Position numbers and translations under genes: made by a program
Shown here: positions 1-7,180 of the stretch, piece by piece
Numbering within the stretch: the first letter of the stretch is position 1
Layout: every line of letters begins with the position of its first letter
NCBI GenBank assembly: GCA_030628445.1
Contig: DAOVQV010000072.1
Coordinates: 1-7,180 of the forward strand
Length of the DNA: 7,180 nt
Origin: Phycisphaerae bacterium
Lineage (GTDB): Bacteria; Planctomycetota; Phycisphaerae; SM23-33
Direction of reading: 5' to 3'
The notes under the pieces: model-generated
Told to the model about the DNA's origin: nothing
Database searches by the model: none
Seen by the model: only the letters and a program-made list of their open reading frames with translations

Positions 1-2909
1 TCGGCCACGATGTACTGGATCCCGTACGGGCTGAAGGTCTTATCGTAGATGGCGATAGCCTGAGCGGAGCCCGGCTTCTGCTCGATCACCACGCCGAACG
101 GCGAGTGCTGGAGCCCCAGCGAGACGCTGGTGATTCCGACCCTGTTGTTGCCTCTGACGGCAGCGTCAGGTCGCACGTCCACGGGGGAGAAGTCGTCCGT
201 GTCATAGAAGGTGATTCGTCCCCCGTAGACCTCTATCACGCCGGCGTAGACGCCGGGCAGCGTGAAGGTGTACACGAAGTCGCCCCCCAGCCCGCCGCCC
301 GCCAGAGCGTTACCGGCGGTGTCCATCAGGCCGCCGCTCTCTACAGTCAGCGTGTAGTCCTTGCCGAACTCAAGGTTGCTGCCGAGCTGCAACGTTACGG
401 AATCAGAGTCCGCCTGCGCCGCGAGGATAGGCACCGATGTCAGGATGTCGTCCACCAGGGCGTAGTTCGCCGCATCCGAGAGCGGATAGAGCGCCATGGC
501 CTCGGTGAAGTAGACCTCGATGGAATCGGTCGGGATTTCAGCTCGAGAAGGCGGGACCACATCCTCAACCTCAGGCGCAGTGCTGTCGACTATCAGCGTC
601 CCAACGAGCTGGACATCATCAATGTTCCAGCCCGAATACCGCCGCCACGCATCGGTCGGACCCATACCGAACCGGATGCGGAAGTCCTCATTGCCGTCGG
701 CATAATTGGAGACGTCGTACTCCATTAGGTTCCATTCGGAATCGACGATCTCTCCAGTGTTCCCGAATATGGTTTGCCAGTCGGCGCCGTCGTAAACTTC
801 GACGTAGGCGTGATCGTCAAGGGAGGGCCAGTCCGGCATGCCAACGTTGAGCCATTGCTGGAAGCTGAGGGTCACACCGGAGAAATCGCCGCAGTCAATT
901 ACGGGCGACGTAATCCATATTGTGGCTCCGAGGGAGACTTGATAGTCGCCCCCGATGTTGTAGCCCAACAGGTACTCATCGCCGGTGGCGGTGGTATCGA
1001 AGGCGGGGTCGGGGTTTCCGTATGCTCCGCCGCTGGCCTCCGCCGGTCCGCGCTGCCATCTGTCCGTGCGATAGCCCGTCCACCCTCTGTCGGTGCTGAA
1101 ATCGTCCTCGAAAACGAGGCCCGTGTCCCACGTGATTGAGCTGGCCAGAACGTTATTCGCTTCGTCGACCTCGGTAATGACACCGTCGGGATACACCAGG
1201 TCGGGCGTATCCACAGAGAACAGCAGGTAGTAGGGGGCGCCGCTGCCGAAGGGGTCAGCTGCGGGGAAATCGGACACGGTGATCGAATCCGAATACCGCT
1301 CAAATGGGCCAAGGCCGCCGGTCACGGTGTCGGAGCCGATCAAATGATCATCGCCGGTGTCCAGCACCTGGTCGTCGGAGAGGTAGAAGTCTACGGCAAA
1401 ATCGCTGCCGAACCCCGTGTCACCCAAGTTCCGGAGCACGTAATCTATCCCCGCCACCTGGAAAGCGCCATAGAAGTAGTGGGTCGAAAGAACGACTCCC
1501 TCAGGCCGCAGATCGATCCCGGCAATCGGCGGGGGCAACGCCCCCAGTGCGCCCACCAGGTTCAGTCGGCCCCCGGTAACCATCAGTCCGCTCAAGCCAG
1601 GCAGCACGTCCACCCCGTCCATTATGGCCGTCTTTATGTCAGCAGCGGAGGCCACGGGGTTATAGGCCCTGAGCAGGGCGACCGCCCCCGTAACGTGCGG
1701 GGCAGCCATCGAAGTGCCGGACATGGAACCGTAGCTGTTCCCCGGCATAGTGCTGTAGATGGCAACGCCAGGCGCCGCCAGGTCAACGCTCGCTGCGCCG
1801 TAATTGGAGAAGGAGGCCAGCTGATCATCGTGGTCGGTGGCGGCTACCGCGATGATGTTGTCCAGGTCGTAGCTGGTGGGATAGACAGGGAATACGTCAT
1901 TGTCGTCGCCAATGCCGTCCCATCCGCCGTTGCCGGCTGCGGCTACGAACAACTGGTCCTGCGCGTCCGCCAAAGCTATTGCATCATAGAGGGTTTGGCT
2001 GCCTGGGCCGCCCCAACTGTTATTGGTAACGTCAAACCCCATCGTCACGGAGTATTCAATGGCCTCCACGGCGGCTGCCATCGACAGGCCCGGCCCGGGG
2101 CCGACCCGCAGGGCGGCCAACTGGACGTCCCAGTTCACCCCCACCACGCCGACGCCGTTGTCACCAACCGCGCCGATGGTGCCGGCCACATGCGTGCCAT
2201 GCCCGTAGGTATCGTAAGGGGCATTGTCGTCATCATAGAAGTCCCACCCGTAGTAGTCGTCTATGTAGCCGTTGCGATCGTCGTCTATCCCGTTGTTCGG
2301 GATCTCACCCGGGTTGGTCCACATATTATCCACGAGGTCGGGGTGCGCGTAGTCAATGCCCGTATCAATCACGCCGACCACAATATCCACATAAGCCAAC
2401 CCGCCTGTTGTGACAAGCCATGCCTCGGGGGCGTCAATATCCGCATCCACGGTGCCGCCGGTCTGTCCGGTATTATGCAAGCCCCACAACAAGCCAAAAT
2501 CGGGATCGTTCGGAATCAACTGGTCGCACGTGTAAATATAGTCCGGCTCAGCGTACGTCACGCCGGGCAACTGCGAGATTGCGGCGATCCCGTCCGCCAC
2601 GGACACGCCGTCAGGCAAAGCAATGACGCCGGCGTCCAGGATAGAATAACCGTGGACAAGCTCCGCTCCGGCCACCAGCTCGGCCAGTTCTTCGGCAGAG
2701 CCGATGACGGAAGGATCGAATCCGGCTACCACTCTCCCCGGACGTACAGGCACCTCCGCCTGCCCCTCGCCAGGGACCGGGAAAAGTTCCGGCTCCCAGG
2801 GAGCTACCGTGGACAGGAGGATGCGCGGCTCCAGGACTTCCAACTGGAGACCGTCCGTCATCTTGCGTGCCTTCGTGTTCTTGTTTCTCTTAGGCTGGCC
2901 GATACCCAT
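1..2909 (-). CDS. Exported subtilisin-like (S8) serine protease with LEPR-XLL leader, C-terminus cut off by window edge
   Basis: Open from the ATG at 2909 to the left window edge (969 complete codons, no stop). A secreted endopeptidase is predicted. Visible order: basic N-terminus; LEPRILL at residues 26-32; I9-like propeptide, about 58-125; S8 catalytic domain, about 170-455; CARDB-like domain, about 464-590; MAM/jelly-roll-like region, about 597-771; Ig-like Big_5-type domain, about 774-886; then an unassigned beta-rich stretch to the edge. All catalytic elements are present: Asp182 in VIDTGID, His237 in GHGTHVAG, oxyanion Asn327 in AAAGN and Ser400 in GTSMAAPH, so the enzyme should be active. 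The ATG is chosen because AAGGAG lies five bases upstream. An in-frame GTG two codons earlier overlaps that site, and an in-frame TAA lies at 2940-2942. Only two cysteines are seen (128 and 673). The gene follows the repeat-protein gene by 85 bases on the same strand. Family assignment is very secure; the accessory domain names are judged by eye. The substrate is unknown. Confidence 0.95.
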   Translation of the reverse strand, partial: MGIGQPKRNKNTKARKMTDGLQLEVLEPRILLSTVAPWEPELFPVPGEGQAEVPVRPGRVVAGFDPSVIGSAEELAELVAGAELVHGYSILDAGVIALPDGVSVADGIAAISQLPGVTYAEPDYIYTCDQLIPNDPDFGLLWGLHNTGQTGGTVDADIDAPEAWLVTTGGLAYVDIVVGVIDTGIDYAHPDLVDNMWTNPGEIPNNGIDDDRNGYIDDYYGWDFYDDDNAPYDTYGHGTHVAGTIGAVGDNGVGVVGVNWDVQLAALRVGPGPGLSMAAAVEAIEYSVTMGFDVTNNSWGGPGSQTLYDAIALADAQDQLFVAAAGNGGWDGIGDDNDVFPVYPTSYDLDNIIAVAATDHDDQLASFSNYGAASVDLAAPGVAIYSTMPGNSYGSMSGTSMAAPHVTGAVALLRAYNPVASAADIKTAIMDGVDVLPGLSGLMVTGGRLNLVGALGALPPPIAGIDLRPEGVVLSTHYFYGAFQVAGIDYVLRNLGDTGFGSDFAVDFYLSDDQVLDTGDDHLIGSDTVTGGLGPFERYSDSITVSDFPAADPFGSGAPYYLLFSVDTPDLVYPDGVITEVDEANNVLASSITWDTGLVFEDDFSTDRGWTGYRTDRWQRGPAEASGGAYGNPDPAFDTTATGDEYLLGYNIGGDYQVSLGATIWITSPVIDCGDFSGVTLSFQQWLNVGMPDWPSLDDHAYVEVYDGADWQTIFGNTGEIVDSEWNLMEYDVSNYADGNEDFRIRFGMGPTDAWRRYSGWNIDDVQLVGTLIVDSTAPEVEDVVPPSRAEIPTDSIEVYFTEAMALYPLSDAANYALVDDILTSVPILAAQADSDSVTLQLGSNLEFGKDYTLTVESGGLMDTAGNALAGGGLGGDFVYTFTLPGVYAGVIEVYGGRITFYDTDDFSPVDVRPDAAVRGNNRVGITSVSLGLQHSPFGVVIEQKPGSAQAIAIYDKTFSPYGIQYIVA
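252..1520 (-). other. C-terminal accessory beta domains of the protease (CARDB-like, MAM/jelly-roll-like, Ig-like)
   Basis: Residues about 464-590 look like a CARDB-type adhesion module: DYVLRNLGDTG, then FAVDFYLSDDQVLDTGDD, ending EVDEANN, the usual pattern of these modules. Residues about 597-771 start FEDDFSTDRGW and end WNIDDVQLVG, the hallmark ends of the beta-sandwich modules often placed after secreted bacterial proteases. Residues about 774-886 begin DSTAPEVEDVVPP and contain DSIEVYFTEAM and DTAGNAL, as in Big_5/SbsA-type Ig-like domains. These modules probably bind substrate, cell surface or polysaccharide. Boundaries are approximate. Confidence 0.75.
1545..2402 (-). other. Peptidase S8 catalytic domain (about residues 170-455 of the protease)
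   Basis: Motifs appear in subtilase order: VVGVIDTGIDYAHPDL with Asp182, YGHGTHVAGTIGA with His237, NNSWGG at 296-301, VAAAGNGG with Asn327, and GTSMAAPHVTGAVALL with Ser400. Between Asp and His, residues 205-224 form an acidic NGIDDDRNGYIDDYYGWDF-type loop, common in bacterial S8 proteases and likely to bind calcium. The domain has the usual size of about 290 residues with no missing segment. Confidence 0.95.
2814..2834 (-). other. LEPR-XLL motif (residues 26-32 of the protease)
   Basis: The residues LEPRILL follow a lysine/arginine-rich N-terminus (MGIGQPKRNKNTKARK) and are followed by Ser and Thr. LEPR-XLL is a recognised short N-terminal motif of large secreted or surface proteins in Planctomycetota and some relatives, and is thought to mark export or sorting. 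There is no classical long hydrophobic signal-peptide core before it; the only hydrophobic stretch is the short ILLS segment. The motif supports both export of the protease and the taxonomic guess. Confidence 0.85.
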
Positions 2910-2994
2910 CGTCACTCCTTCGGTCAGAAACGCGACCTCTTACCGGCACGTTGCTGATTTCCACCCAAGGCGGATGCGCCGCTCGACGGCGGAG
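2910..2994 (-). other. Intergenic spacer between the two minus-strand genes
   Basis: Between the stop of the repeat-protein gene and the protease start there are 85 bases. On the minus strand, two weak hairpins can be drawn: GCCG-TCGAG-CGGC (2978-2990) and CCGCC-TTG-GGTGG (2961-2973, one G-T pair). Neither is followed by a T-run, so neither looks like an intrinsic terminator. No convincing -35/-10 pair is seen. Co-transcription of the two genes is the simplest reading, though planctomycete promoters are hard to recognise by eye. Confidence 0.55.
2915..2920 (-). promoter_or_regulatory. Ribosome binding site of the protease gene
   Basis: AAGGAG is followed by the five bases TGACG and then ATG. 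It decides the start: the in-frame GTG at 2913-2915 abuts this site with no spacing and is unlikely to be used. A clear Shine-Dalgarno site is worth recording because many planctomycete genes lack an obvious one. Confidence 0.8.
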
Positions 2995-5900
2995 TTAACC
3001 GACGTAAGCGTGGACTCCGTTAATGTCGTAACCGGCGAAGTCCACCACAGGGTAGTAGTCGCCGTCAGCGAACAGGTCGAACACGCCCCCGTTCGCGTGG
3101 ATCTCCTCATCCGGCAGCCCAGTGCTGGAAACCTGCCCGCGCACAATCACCCGGCTCAACGTGTTCGCCTGGATGTTGCTGTCCGTGTAATCGCCAGCGA
3201 TGAAGACCTGGTTGAGGGCGCCGATCACCGTGATGTCCGAGTCAAGCACATCACGCCCGACGCTAAGCTGGGCAAGGCTGCCGCTGACGTCGATTCTGCC
3301 ACTCGTCATGCCGCGCCTGGCGACGATGCGCCCGGCGTCAACGTCCACCTGGACGACGGCGCTGATCGGTCCGTACCGCACCATCAGCAGGTCAAGGTCG
3401 CCATGACTGGTGAGATCGCCAATGATGCCATTCGGAGTCTCGTAGTAGATCCTCTGCATCGAGCCGGCTTCGAGAGTGCCGTCGAAGTTGCCGTTTCGGA
3501 CGCGGAAGTAGGCCAGCTCGTCGCCGACGTAGATGTCGTCGTCAATGACGGCTCCGCCGCCCGTGTAACCGTAGACCTGCAACCTGCCCACGTCACCCGT
3601 GACGTCGATGCGCGGCACAACGCTGCCGTTGCTCGTGACCTGCCCGCCGATGATGCTTATCTGGCCCGCGTCGCCCTCGACGGCCAGATCCGCCTGCAGG
3701 TCCCCGCGCAGGACGAAGACACCAACCCCGTCGCCAAGGCCGTTGTCCCCCAACTGGATATCGCCCTCAACGTCACCGGTCAGCAGAACCTTGCGCGTGT
3801 TGCCGCCTACCAGAATAGAGCTGCCCGCAGCCATGGCGGTGTCGCCCGGGTTCTTGATCTGGAGCATGCCCACATTCCCGTCGGTGACCTCCACAGCATT
3901 GCCAGCGGCCAGTTGCCCGCCGCGGATTCGGAGCGTCCCGACGTCGCCGGTGCTGACGGTCAGATTGCCGTTCAGGTCCGCGCCGCCCATCAGGTCTATG
4001 ATGCCGACATCACCGCCGGTGACCGTGATGGGGCCGTTAACGGTCTGCCAGCTCTGCAGGCGGTCCAGGCCGGCGCCCGCCGTGATCGAGCCGGTGCCTG
4101 CCAGCCCTCCGCGCAGCCTCACGTATCCGATGTGACCGGAGGCGGTCACGATCCCGCCAAGGGGACTGGAGGAGCTGTCGAAGTAGGCCCTGTTGATCGA
4201 GCCCGCGCTGATGGTCACGCCGGGCACAACGGCAACGTCTCTGGCAAATTGCGCAGTTCCCAGTGTGCCACCCACTCGCACACTGCCCTCCATGTCGCCG
4301 TGCATCACCCTGAGCAGCCCAAGGTCGCCGTCAATGTCTATCTCGAAGGGCACCAGCGGCACGTCCGCCACGGCGGGGCTGCCGTCAGCAATAATGATTA
4401 TGCTGCCCACGTCGCTGCCATACGTGGTTATGGTGCCGCCCATCGGGCCGCCCATAGTGCCGTTCTTGACCAGGATGCGGCCTATGTCGCCATTGACCTC
4501 CACATCCCCGTTCAGGTCGCCACCGAATATGAGCAGCCTGCCCAGGTCGCCCCCGGGGCTGCTGACGTCGTACTTTTCGATCTTCACATCGCCGTCAAGG
4601 GTGCCATTGACGCGGATGATGCCGATGTCGGCCGATACCCGATTGCCACGGATCGGGTCGTAGTAGCCGGTGGCCGTGATGTCGCCAAGGATGTCGCCGT
4701 TGTTGACATAGATGGCGCCGATGCCGCCGCCGGGTCTCAGGGCCACCGGCTGCATAATGGTTGAGACATCTCCTGTCAGGTCTCCTCTCCTGACCGTAAT
4801 ACGACCGATGGCCACGTTCCTGACGTTGCTGCCGCCGGCCGTAACGTTGCCAGCCAGGTCGCCCGACAAGACGTCAATAGAACCGATGTAGCTGTAGGCC
4901 GACACATCGCCTGAGATTCCCTGCCCGACTATCATGCGGTCCACGTGTCCGTGAGGTCCCACCATGGCGAAGTCGCTTTGCAGCTCCCCGCCAATGCGCA
5001 CCAACCCGACAGGCCCTTCTATGTTGATGTCCGCGTCGACATCGTTCCGGACAAGCAGCCGGCCTAATTCGCTTGCACCAATATACAGATCGCCTGCGCC
5101 GCTGATGGCGTTGGCCGTGATGGACTTGATGCCCATGGACGCGGAGATGCTTGAAGGCTCATTAGCAATGATGTCGCCCTGAACCGATATTGACTTGATG
5201 GCCTTGAAGGCCTCGATCTCCATGTTGAGCATGTCGATGCCGGCGCCGCGCAGCACGATGGTGCCGATGTTCTGGTTGGTTCCGATTCCACCCCCCCAGG
5301 AGCCGTAAGGCAGCGGAGCGGTACCGTCCATGCCGCCGCCCAGGATGGTGATGCGGTTAATGCCTTCCTGGGTGGCGACATCACCCATCGCCCAGATCTG
5401 TGAATCCACCCAACCGTCGGTGCCCGGGCCGAGGTAGAGGTGGCCCAGAACGCCCACCTGAATCATCGAAGACTCGATGCCTGACCCCGCCCCTGTCAGT
5501 TTCAGGTTCTGAAGCCTGGGACCGGGCGTAGTCGCACGAGCGACGTTGGGCGCATATATCGGCCAGTCACTGAATTCGGCTCCCACGCCAATGGTGGCCA
5601 CGCGGAGCAGAGTCTCGTAGCCTGTGAAATGACGTATGCCGCCAGCGGCAAAGACGGGCCCTTCGATCACCGTGTCGCTTGCCGAGAACCTGGAGAGCTG
5701 GCCACCGACAAAAACACCTCCGACGGGCCGTCCGCCGTAGCCGCCGTAAAGCCCATCACCGGGATCGACAAGAGCCACGTCGCCACCTGCGTAAACGACC
5801 CCAGCCACGCCGTCCCAGGACAGCGGGCCTTGTTCCATGCCGCGGAACTTAAACGCCGTGCCATTGCGAACGCCGTCGGCATCCGCGATGACCCGGCCGA

Positions 5901-7180
5901 TGGACCCGCCCACGTACACGTCGCCGATAGAACCATCGGCCTCGATGCGACCGACGTTTCCGCTGGCAACGACGCCGTTGAAGTACCGCGTGTAGTCATC
6001 GCTGTAAGCGCCCCCGCTGGCGTTGGACAATGCCTGGTCCTGGCTGACGTAGAATACCGCAGGGGGTGCAAACAGGGTCGGAGTCGGATTGGGCAGGGCT
6101 CCTGCCTCAGGCGCGAACCTTTCGGTCAGACCAATGTGCCCGCCGGCGACGATCTTTCCCGCCGAGCCCACGTTCACATTCACTATGTCGCCCTGAAACG
6201 TGTAATTCGCTATTGCCGATACGTTGGCAGAGCCGGCGTCGACATAGTAGACGTCCAGCTCGGCCAGGGGATCCGGGCTGGTCACCCCCAGGTAGGTCCT
6301 CGAACTATCGGCGTCCGCGTCTAAGTGTATGTAACCCACGTCTGCCCGGCCCGATTGAATACCGATCACGACCGCGTCGTTCGCTGTGATCTCGGTGATG
6401 GCCGCGCCGATCGGGCCGCCGCCGATGCGATCAATCGGCAAGTAGCGGTATTGCAGCGTCGCCGGAACCCTGCTGCTGGCCAGCCTGGTACTAACGAAGG
6501 TGCCCCTCTTCGTGACGTACGTAGCCGTCTCAACGGTGCCCACCTGTGTGGTTGAGATAGGTATCAGGTGCAGAGTGCTGCCGCCGTCGTCAATGAAGAC
6601 CTGACCTCCTCCGGAAACGGGCACCGGCTGGACCTCGCTCACGACCGTTGTGCCCTCGTGCCAGATCGTACCCTCAACGTAAGCAAAGGCCACGTCCATG
6701 CCCACCAGGGTCTTCAGCGCAGAGGGGGCATCAACAGCGCCGAAATTTCCGCCCACATGCAACAGGTCAACCCCATCCTGATACACGGAGACCTGCGCAT
6801 AGAAGTCTCCGCCGGTCACTATCGAACCGACGTGTCCGCCGACCGTCACCTGGGGAGTCTTGTAAACCCAGGAGGGAACCCAGAGCAACGCAGGCTGGCC
6901 AAAGACACCCGCCACGTCGACTTCGCCCAGGTTCCCGCCGATGGTCATGTATCCGTCAGCGGCATCGGGGTTCGACATATCTCCGAACATGAAATTCCCG
7001 GCCCGCACTTCCAGCCTGTCGAAATCCCCGCCTATGTTGAAGTAGGGATAGTCATGGTCGTCGCTGGTGGCGCGACTGGCGGTGATGAACCCGAGGTCGC
7101 CGCCGACGACCAGGTTGGCGTCCGCGTAGTTGCCCAGGTTTCGCACGTCAATGAAGCCAGCGTCGGTCCCAACCCAGACA
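2995..7180 (-). CDS. Giant glycine/aspartate-rich beta-solenoid repeat protein, N-terminus beyond window edge
   Basis: The frame ends with TAA at 2995-2997 and is open through the right edge, giving 1394 visible residues. A GTG at 7144-7146 could be read as a start, but the frame continues upstream of it with the same kind of sequence (VWVGTDAGFIDV), so it is an internal valine and the true start is outside. The protein is built from short units of the form G-D-[IVL]-G-x-[IVL]-x-[IV], then a Gly turn and G-[DN]-[IV]-x-[IV]. They are irregular before about visible residue 636 and regular after it. This pattern of alternating hydrophobic residues and Gly/Asp/Asn turns is typical of parallel beta-helices. 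No cysteine, no enzymatic motif and no transmembrane segment are visible. The last 40 residues are acidic, aromatic and non-repetitive, with no LPXTG-type or PEP-CTERM-like ending. A structural, adhesive or surface-layer role is plausible but is inference. It could equally be the C-terminal repeat part of an enzyme whose catalytic domain lies outside the window. Confidence 0.9.
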   Translation of the reverse strand, partial: VWVGTDAGFIDVRNLGNYADANLVVGGDLGFITASRATSDDHDYPYFNIGGDFDRLEVRAGNFMFGDMSNPDAADGYMTIGGNLGEVDVAGVFGQPALLWVPSWVYKTPQVTVGGHVGSIVTGGDFYAQVSVYQDGVDLLHVGGNFGAVDAPSALKTLVGMDVAFAYVEGTIWHEGTTVVSEVQPVPVSGGGQVFIDDGGSTLHLIPISTTQVGTVETATYVTKRGTFVSTRLASSRVPATLQYRYLPIDRIGGGPIGAAITEITANDAVVIGIQSGRADVGYIHLDADADSSRTYLGVTSPDPLAELDVYYVDAGSANVSAIANYTFQGDIVNVNVGSAGKIVAGGHIGLTERFAPEAGALPNPTPTLFAPPAVFYVSQDQALSNASGGAYSDDYTRYFNGVVASGNVGRIEADGSIGDVYVGGSIGRVIADADGVRNGTAFKFRGMEQGPLSWDGVAGVVYAGGDVALVDPGDGLYGGYGGRPVGGVFVGGQLSRFSASDTVIEGPVFAAGGIRHFTGYETLLRVATIGVGAEFSDWPIYAPNVARATTPGPRLQNLKLTGAGSGIESSMIQVGVLGHLYLGPGTDGWVDSQIWAMGDVATQEGINRITILGGGMDGTAPLPYGSWGGGIGTNQNIGTIVLRGAGIDMLNMEIEAFKAIKSISVQGDIIANEPSSISASMGIKSITANAISGAGDLYIGASELGRLLVRNDVDADINIEGPVGLVRIGGELQSDFAMVGPHGHVDRMIVGQGISGDVSAYSYIGSIDVLSGDLAGNVTAGGSNVRNVAIGRITVRRGDLTGDVSTIMQPVALRPGGGIGAIYVNNGDILGDITATGYYDPIRGNRVSADIGIIRVNGTLDGDVKIEKYDVSSPGGDLGRLLIFGGDLNGDVEVNGDIGRILVKNGTMGGPMGGTITTYGSDVGSIIIIADGSPAVADVPLVPFEIDIDGDLGLLRVMHGDMEGSVRVGGTLGTAQFARDVAVVPGVTISAGSINRAYFDSSSSPLGGIVTASGHIGYVRLRGGLAGTGSITAGAGLDRLQSWQTVNGPITVTGGDVGIIDLMGGADLNGNLTVSTGDVGTLRIRGGQLAAGNAVEVTDGNVGMLQIKNPGDTAMAAGSSILVGGNTRKVLLTGDVEGDIQLGDNGLGDGVGVFVLRGDLQADLAVEGDAGQISIIGGQVTSNGSVVPRIDVTGDVGRLQVYGYTGGGAVIDDDIYVGDELAYFRVRNGNFDGTLEAGSMQRIYYETPNGIIGDLTSHGDLDLLMVRYGPISAVVQVDVDAGRIVARRGMTSGRIDVSGSLAQLSVGRDVLDSDITVIGALNQVFIAGDYTDSNIQANTLSRVIVRGQVSSTGLPDEEIHANGGVFDLFADGDYYPVVDFAGYDINGVHAYVG
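3118..5271 (-). repeat. Regular array of about 32 beta-solenoid repeat units (protein level)
   Basis: Counting the recurring unit by eye gives about 32 copies, with starts 18 to 32 residues apart and an average near 23. Clear copies read IGRITVRRGDLTGDVST, LGRLLIFGGDLNGDVEVNG, VGTLRIRGGQL and LSRVIVRGQVSSTG. Each unit has a first strand (xGxIxV), a Gly/Asn turn, and a second short strand (GDIxV) ending in Gly-Gly or Gly-Asp. This fits one helical turn per unit. Copies are strongly diverged in sequence, so the array is old or under diversifying change, not a recent tandem duplication. Longer units, such as those near 4629-4730 and 4365-4430, carry loop insertions. The resemblance is to generic planctomycetal repeat proteins; I cannot assign a named repeat family with certainty. 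Confidence 0.8.
5272..7180 (-). other. Irregular VGG-motif region of the repeat protein, with a non-repetitive insert
   Basis: This is the N-terminal visible part of the giant protein. Short units such as VVGGDLGFI, TIGGNLGEVDV, VTVGGHVGSI, LHVGGNFGAV, VYVGGSIGRVI and VFVGGQLSRF recur, but at uneven distances of roughly 20 to 60 residues. Aromatic loops lie between them (for example WVPSWVYK and LYGGYGGRP). Around 6170-6660 the units give way to a stretch without the VGG motif, richer in Thr, Val and Tyr, which may be a separate beta-sandwich-like domain. I do not recognise a family for that insert. Confidence 0.6.

Noticed and set aside
1344..2957. Long plus-strand open frame of 537 codons opposite the protease gene
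   Set aside because: It lies in exact codon register with the minus-strand protease, so stops could only arise from sense codons TTA, CTA or TCA, which are rare in this GC-rich gene. The protein has no recognisable domain, while the minus strand encodes an unmistakable subtilase. The plus-strand frames at 105-728 and 774-1139 have the same register and the same explanation.
2961..2990. Terminator between the two genes
   Set aside because: Only two weak hairpins of four and five base pairs can be drawn, and neither is followed by a T-run.
2704..4764. Long plus-strand open frame of 686 codons opposite the repeat gene
   Set aside because: Over the repeat gene it is in exact codon register with it. 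Its Val/Asp/Ala-rich product is the direct complement of Gly, Asp, Val and Ile codons in the repeats. It has no domain signature and overlaps the 5' end of the protease gene. The plus-strand frames at 5629-6324 and 6325-6555 are explained the same way.
3118..5271. DNA-level tandem repeat or CRISPR-like array
   Set aside because: The periodicity is at protein level only. Units differ in length and sequence, and no identical repeats with unique spacers are seen.
7144..7146. GTG as start codon of the giant repeat protein
   Set aside because: The frame stays open to the window edge upstream, and the upstream residues (VWVGTDAGFIDV) continue the beta-repeat style. There is no ribosome binding site before it and no export signal after it.

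Overview
The window holds two large protein-coding genes, both read from the minus strand and both cut by a window edge. They sit head to tail with an 85-base gap. Nothing on the plus strand looks like a real gene, and I found no tRNA, rRNA, CRISPR array, insertion sequence or convincing terminator. The DNA is GC-rich. The downstream gene starts with a basic N-terminus followed by the motif LEPRILL. This matches the LEPR-XLL motif known from the N-termini of exported or surface proteins of Planctomycetota and some relatives. With the very large, acidic, Gly/Asp-rich repeat proteins, this points to a planctomycete-type bacterium, quite possibly a metagenomic one. That assignment is an inference.

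Right part (7180 down to 2995, minus strand): the C-terminal 1394 residues of a giant repeat protein whose N-terminus lies beyond the right edge. Its first part carries irregularly spaced VGG-x-[LIV]-G units and a non-repetitive insert. The second part is a regular array of about 32 units of about 23 residues, predicted to form a long right-handed beta-solenoid. No cysteine is visible, and no C-terminal membrane anchor or sorting signal is recognisable.

Middle (2994 to 2910): a short spacer with two weak hairpins and a good ribosome binding site (AAGGAG, five bases before the ATG). With no strong terminator, the two genes are probably co-transcribed.

Left part (2909 down to 1, minus strand): the first 969 residues of a subtilisin-family (S8) serine protease. 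The visible order is LEPR-XLL leader, inhibitory-type propeptide, catalytic domain with intact Asp/His/Asn/Ser residues and an acidic Ca-type loop, CARDB-like domain, MAM/jelly-roll-like domain, Ig-like (Big_5-type) domain, and the start of a further beta-rich region that continues past the left edge.

The likely picture is a locus for large exported proteins: a secreted or surface protease next to a giant beta-solenoid protein. Whether the protease acts on the solenoid protein, or the two are paralogues sharing a C-terminal repeat region, cannot be decided from this window. The long open frames on the plus strand lie in exact codon register with the minus-strand genes and are explained by scarcity of TTA, CTA and TCA codons.
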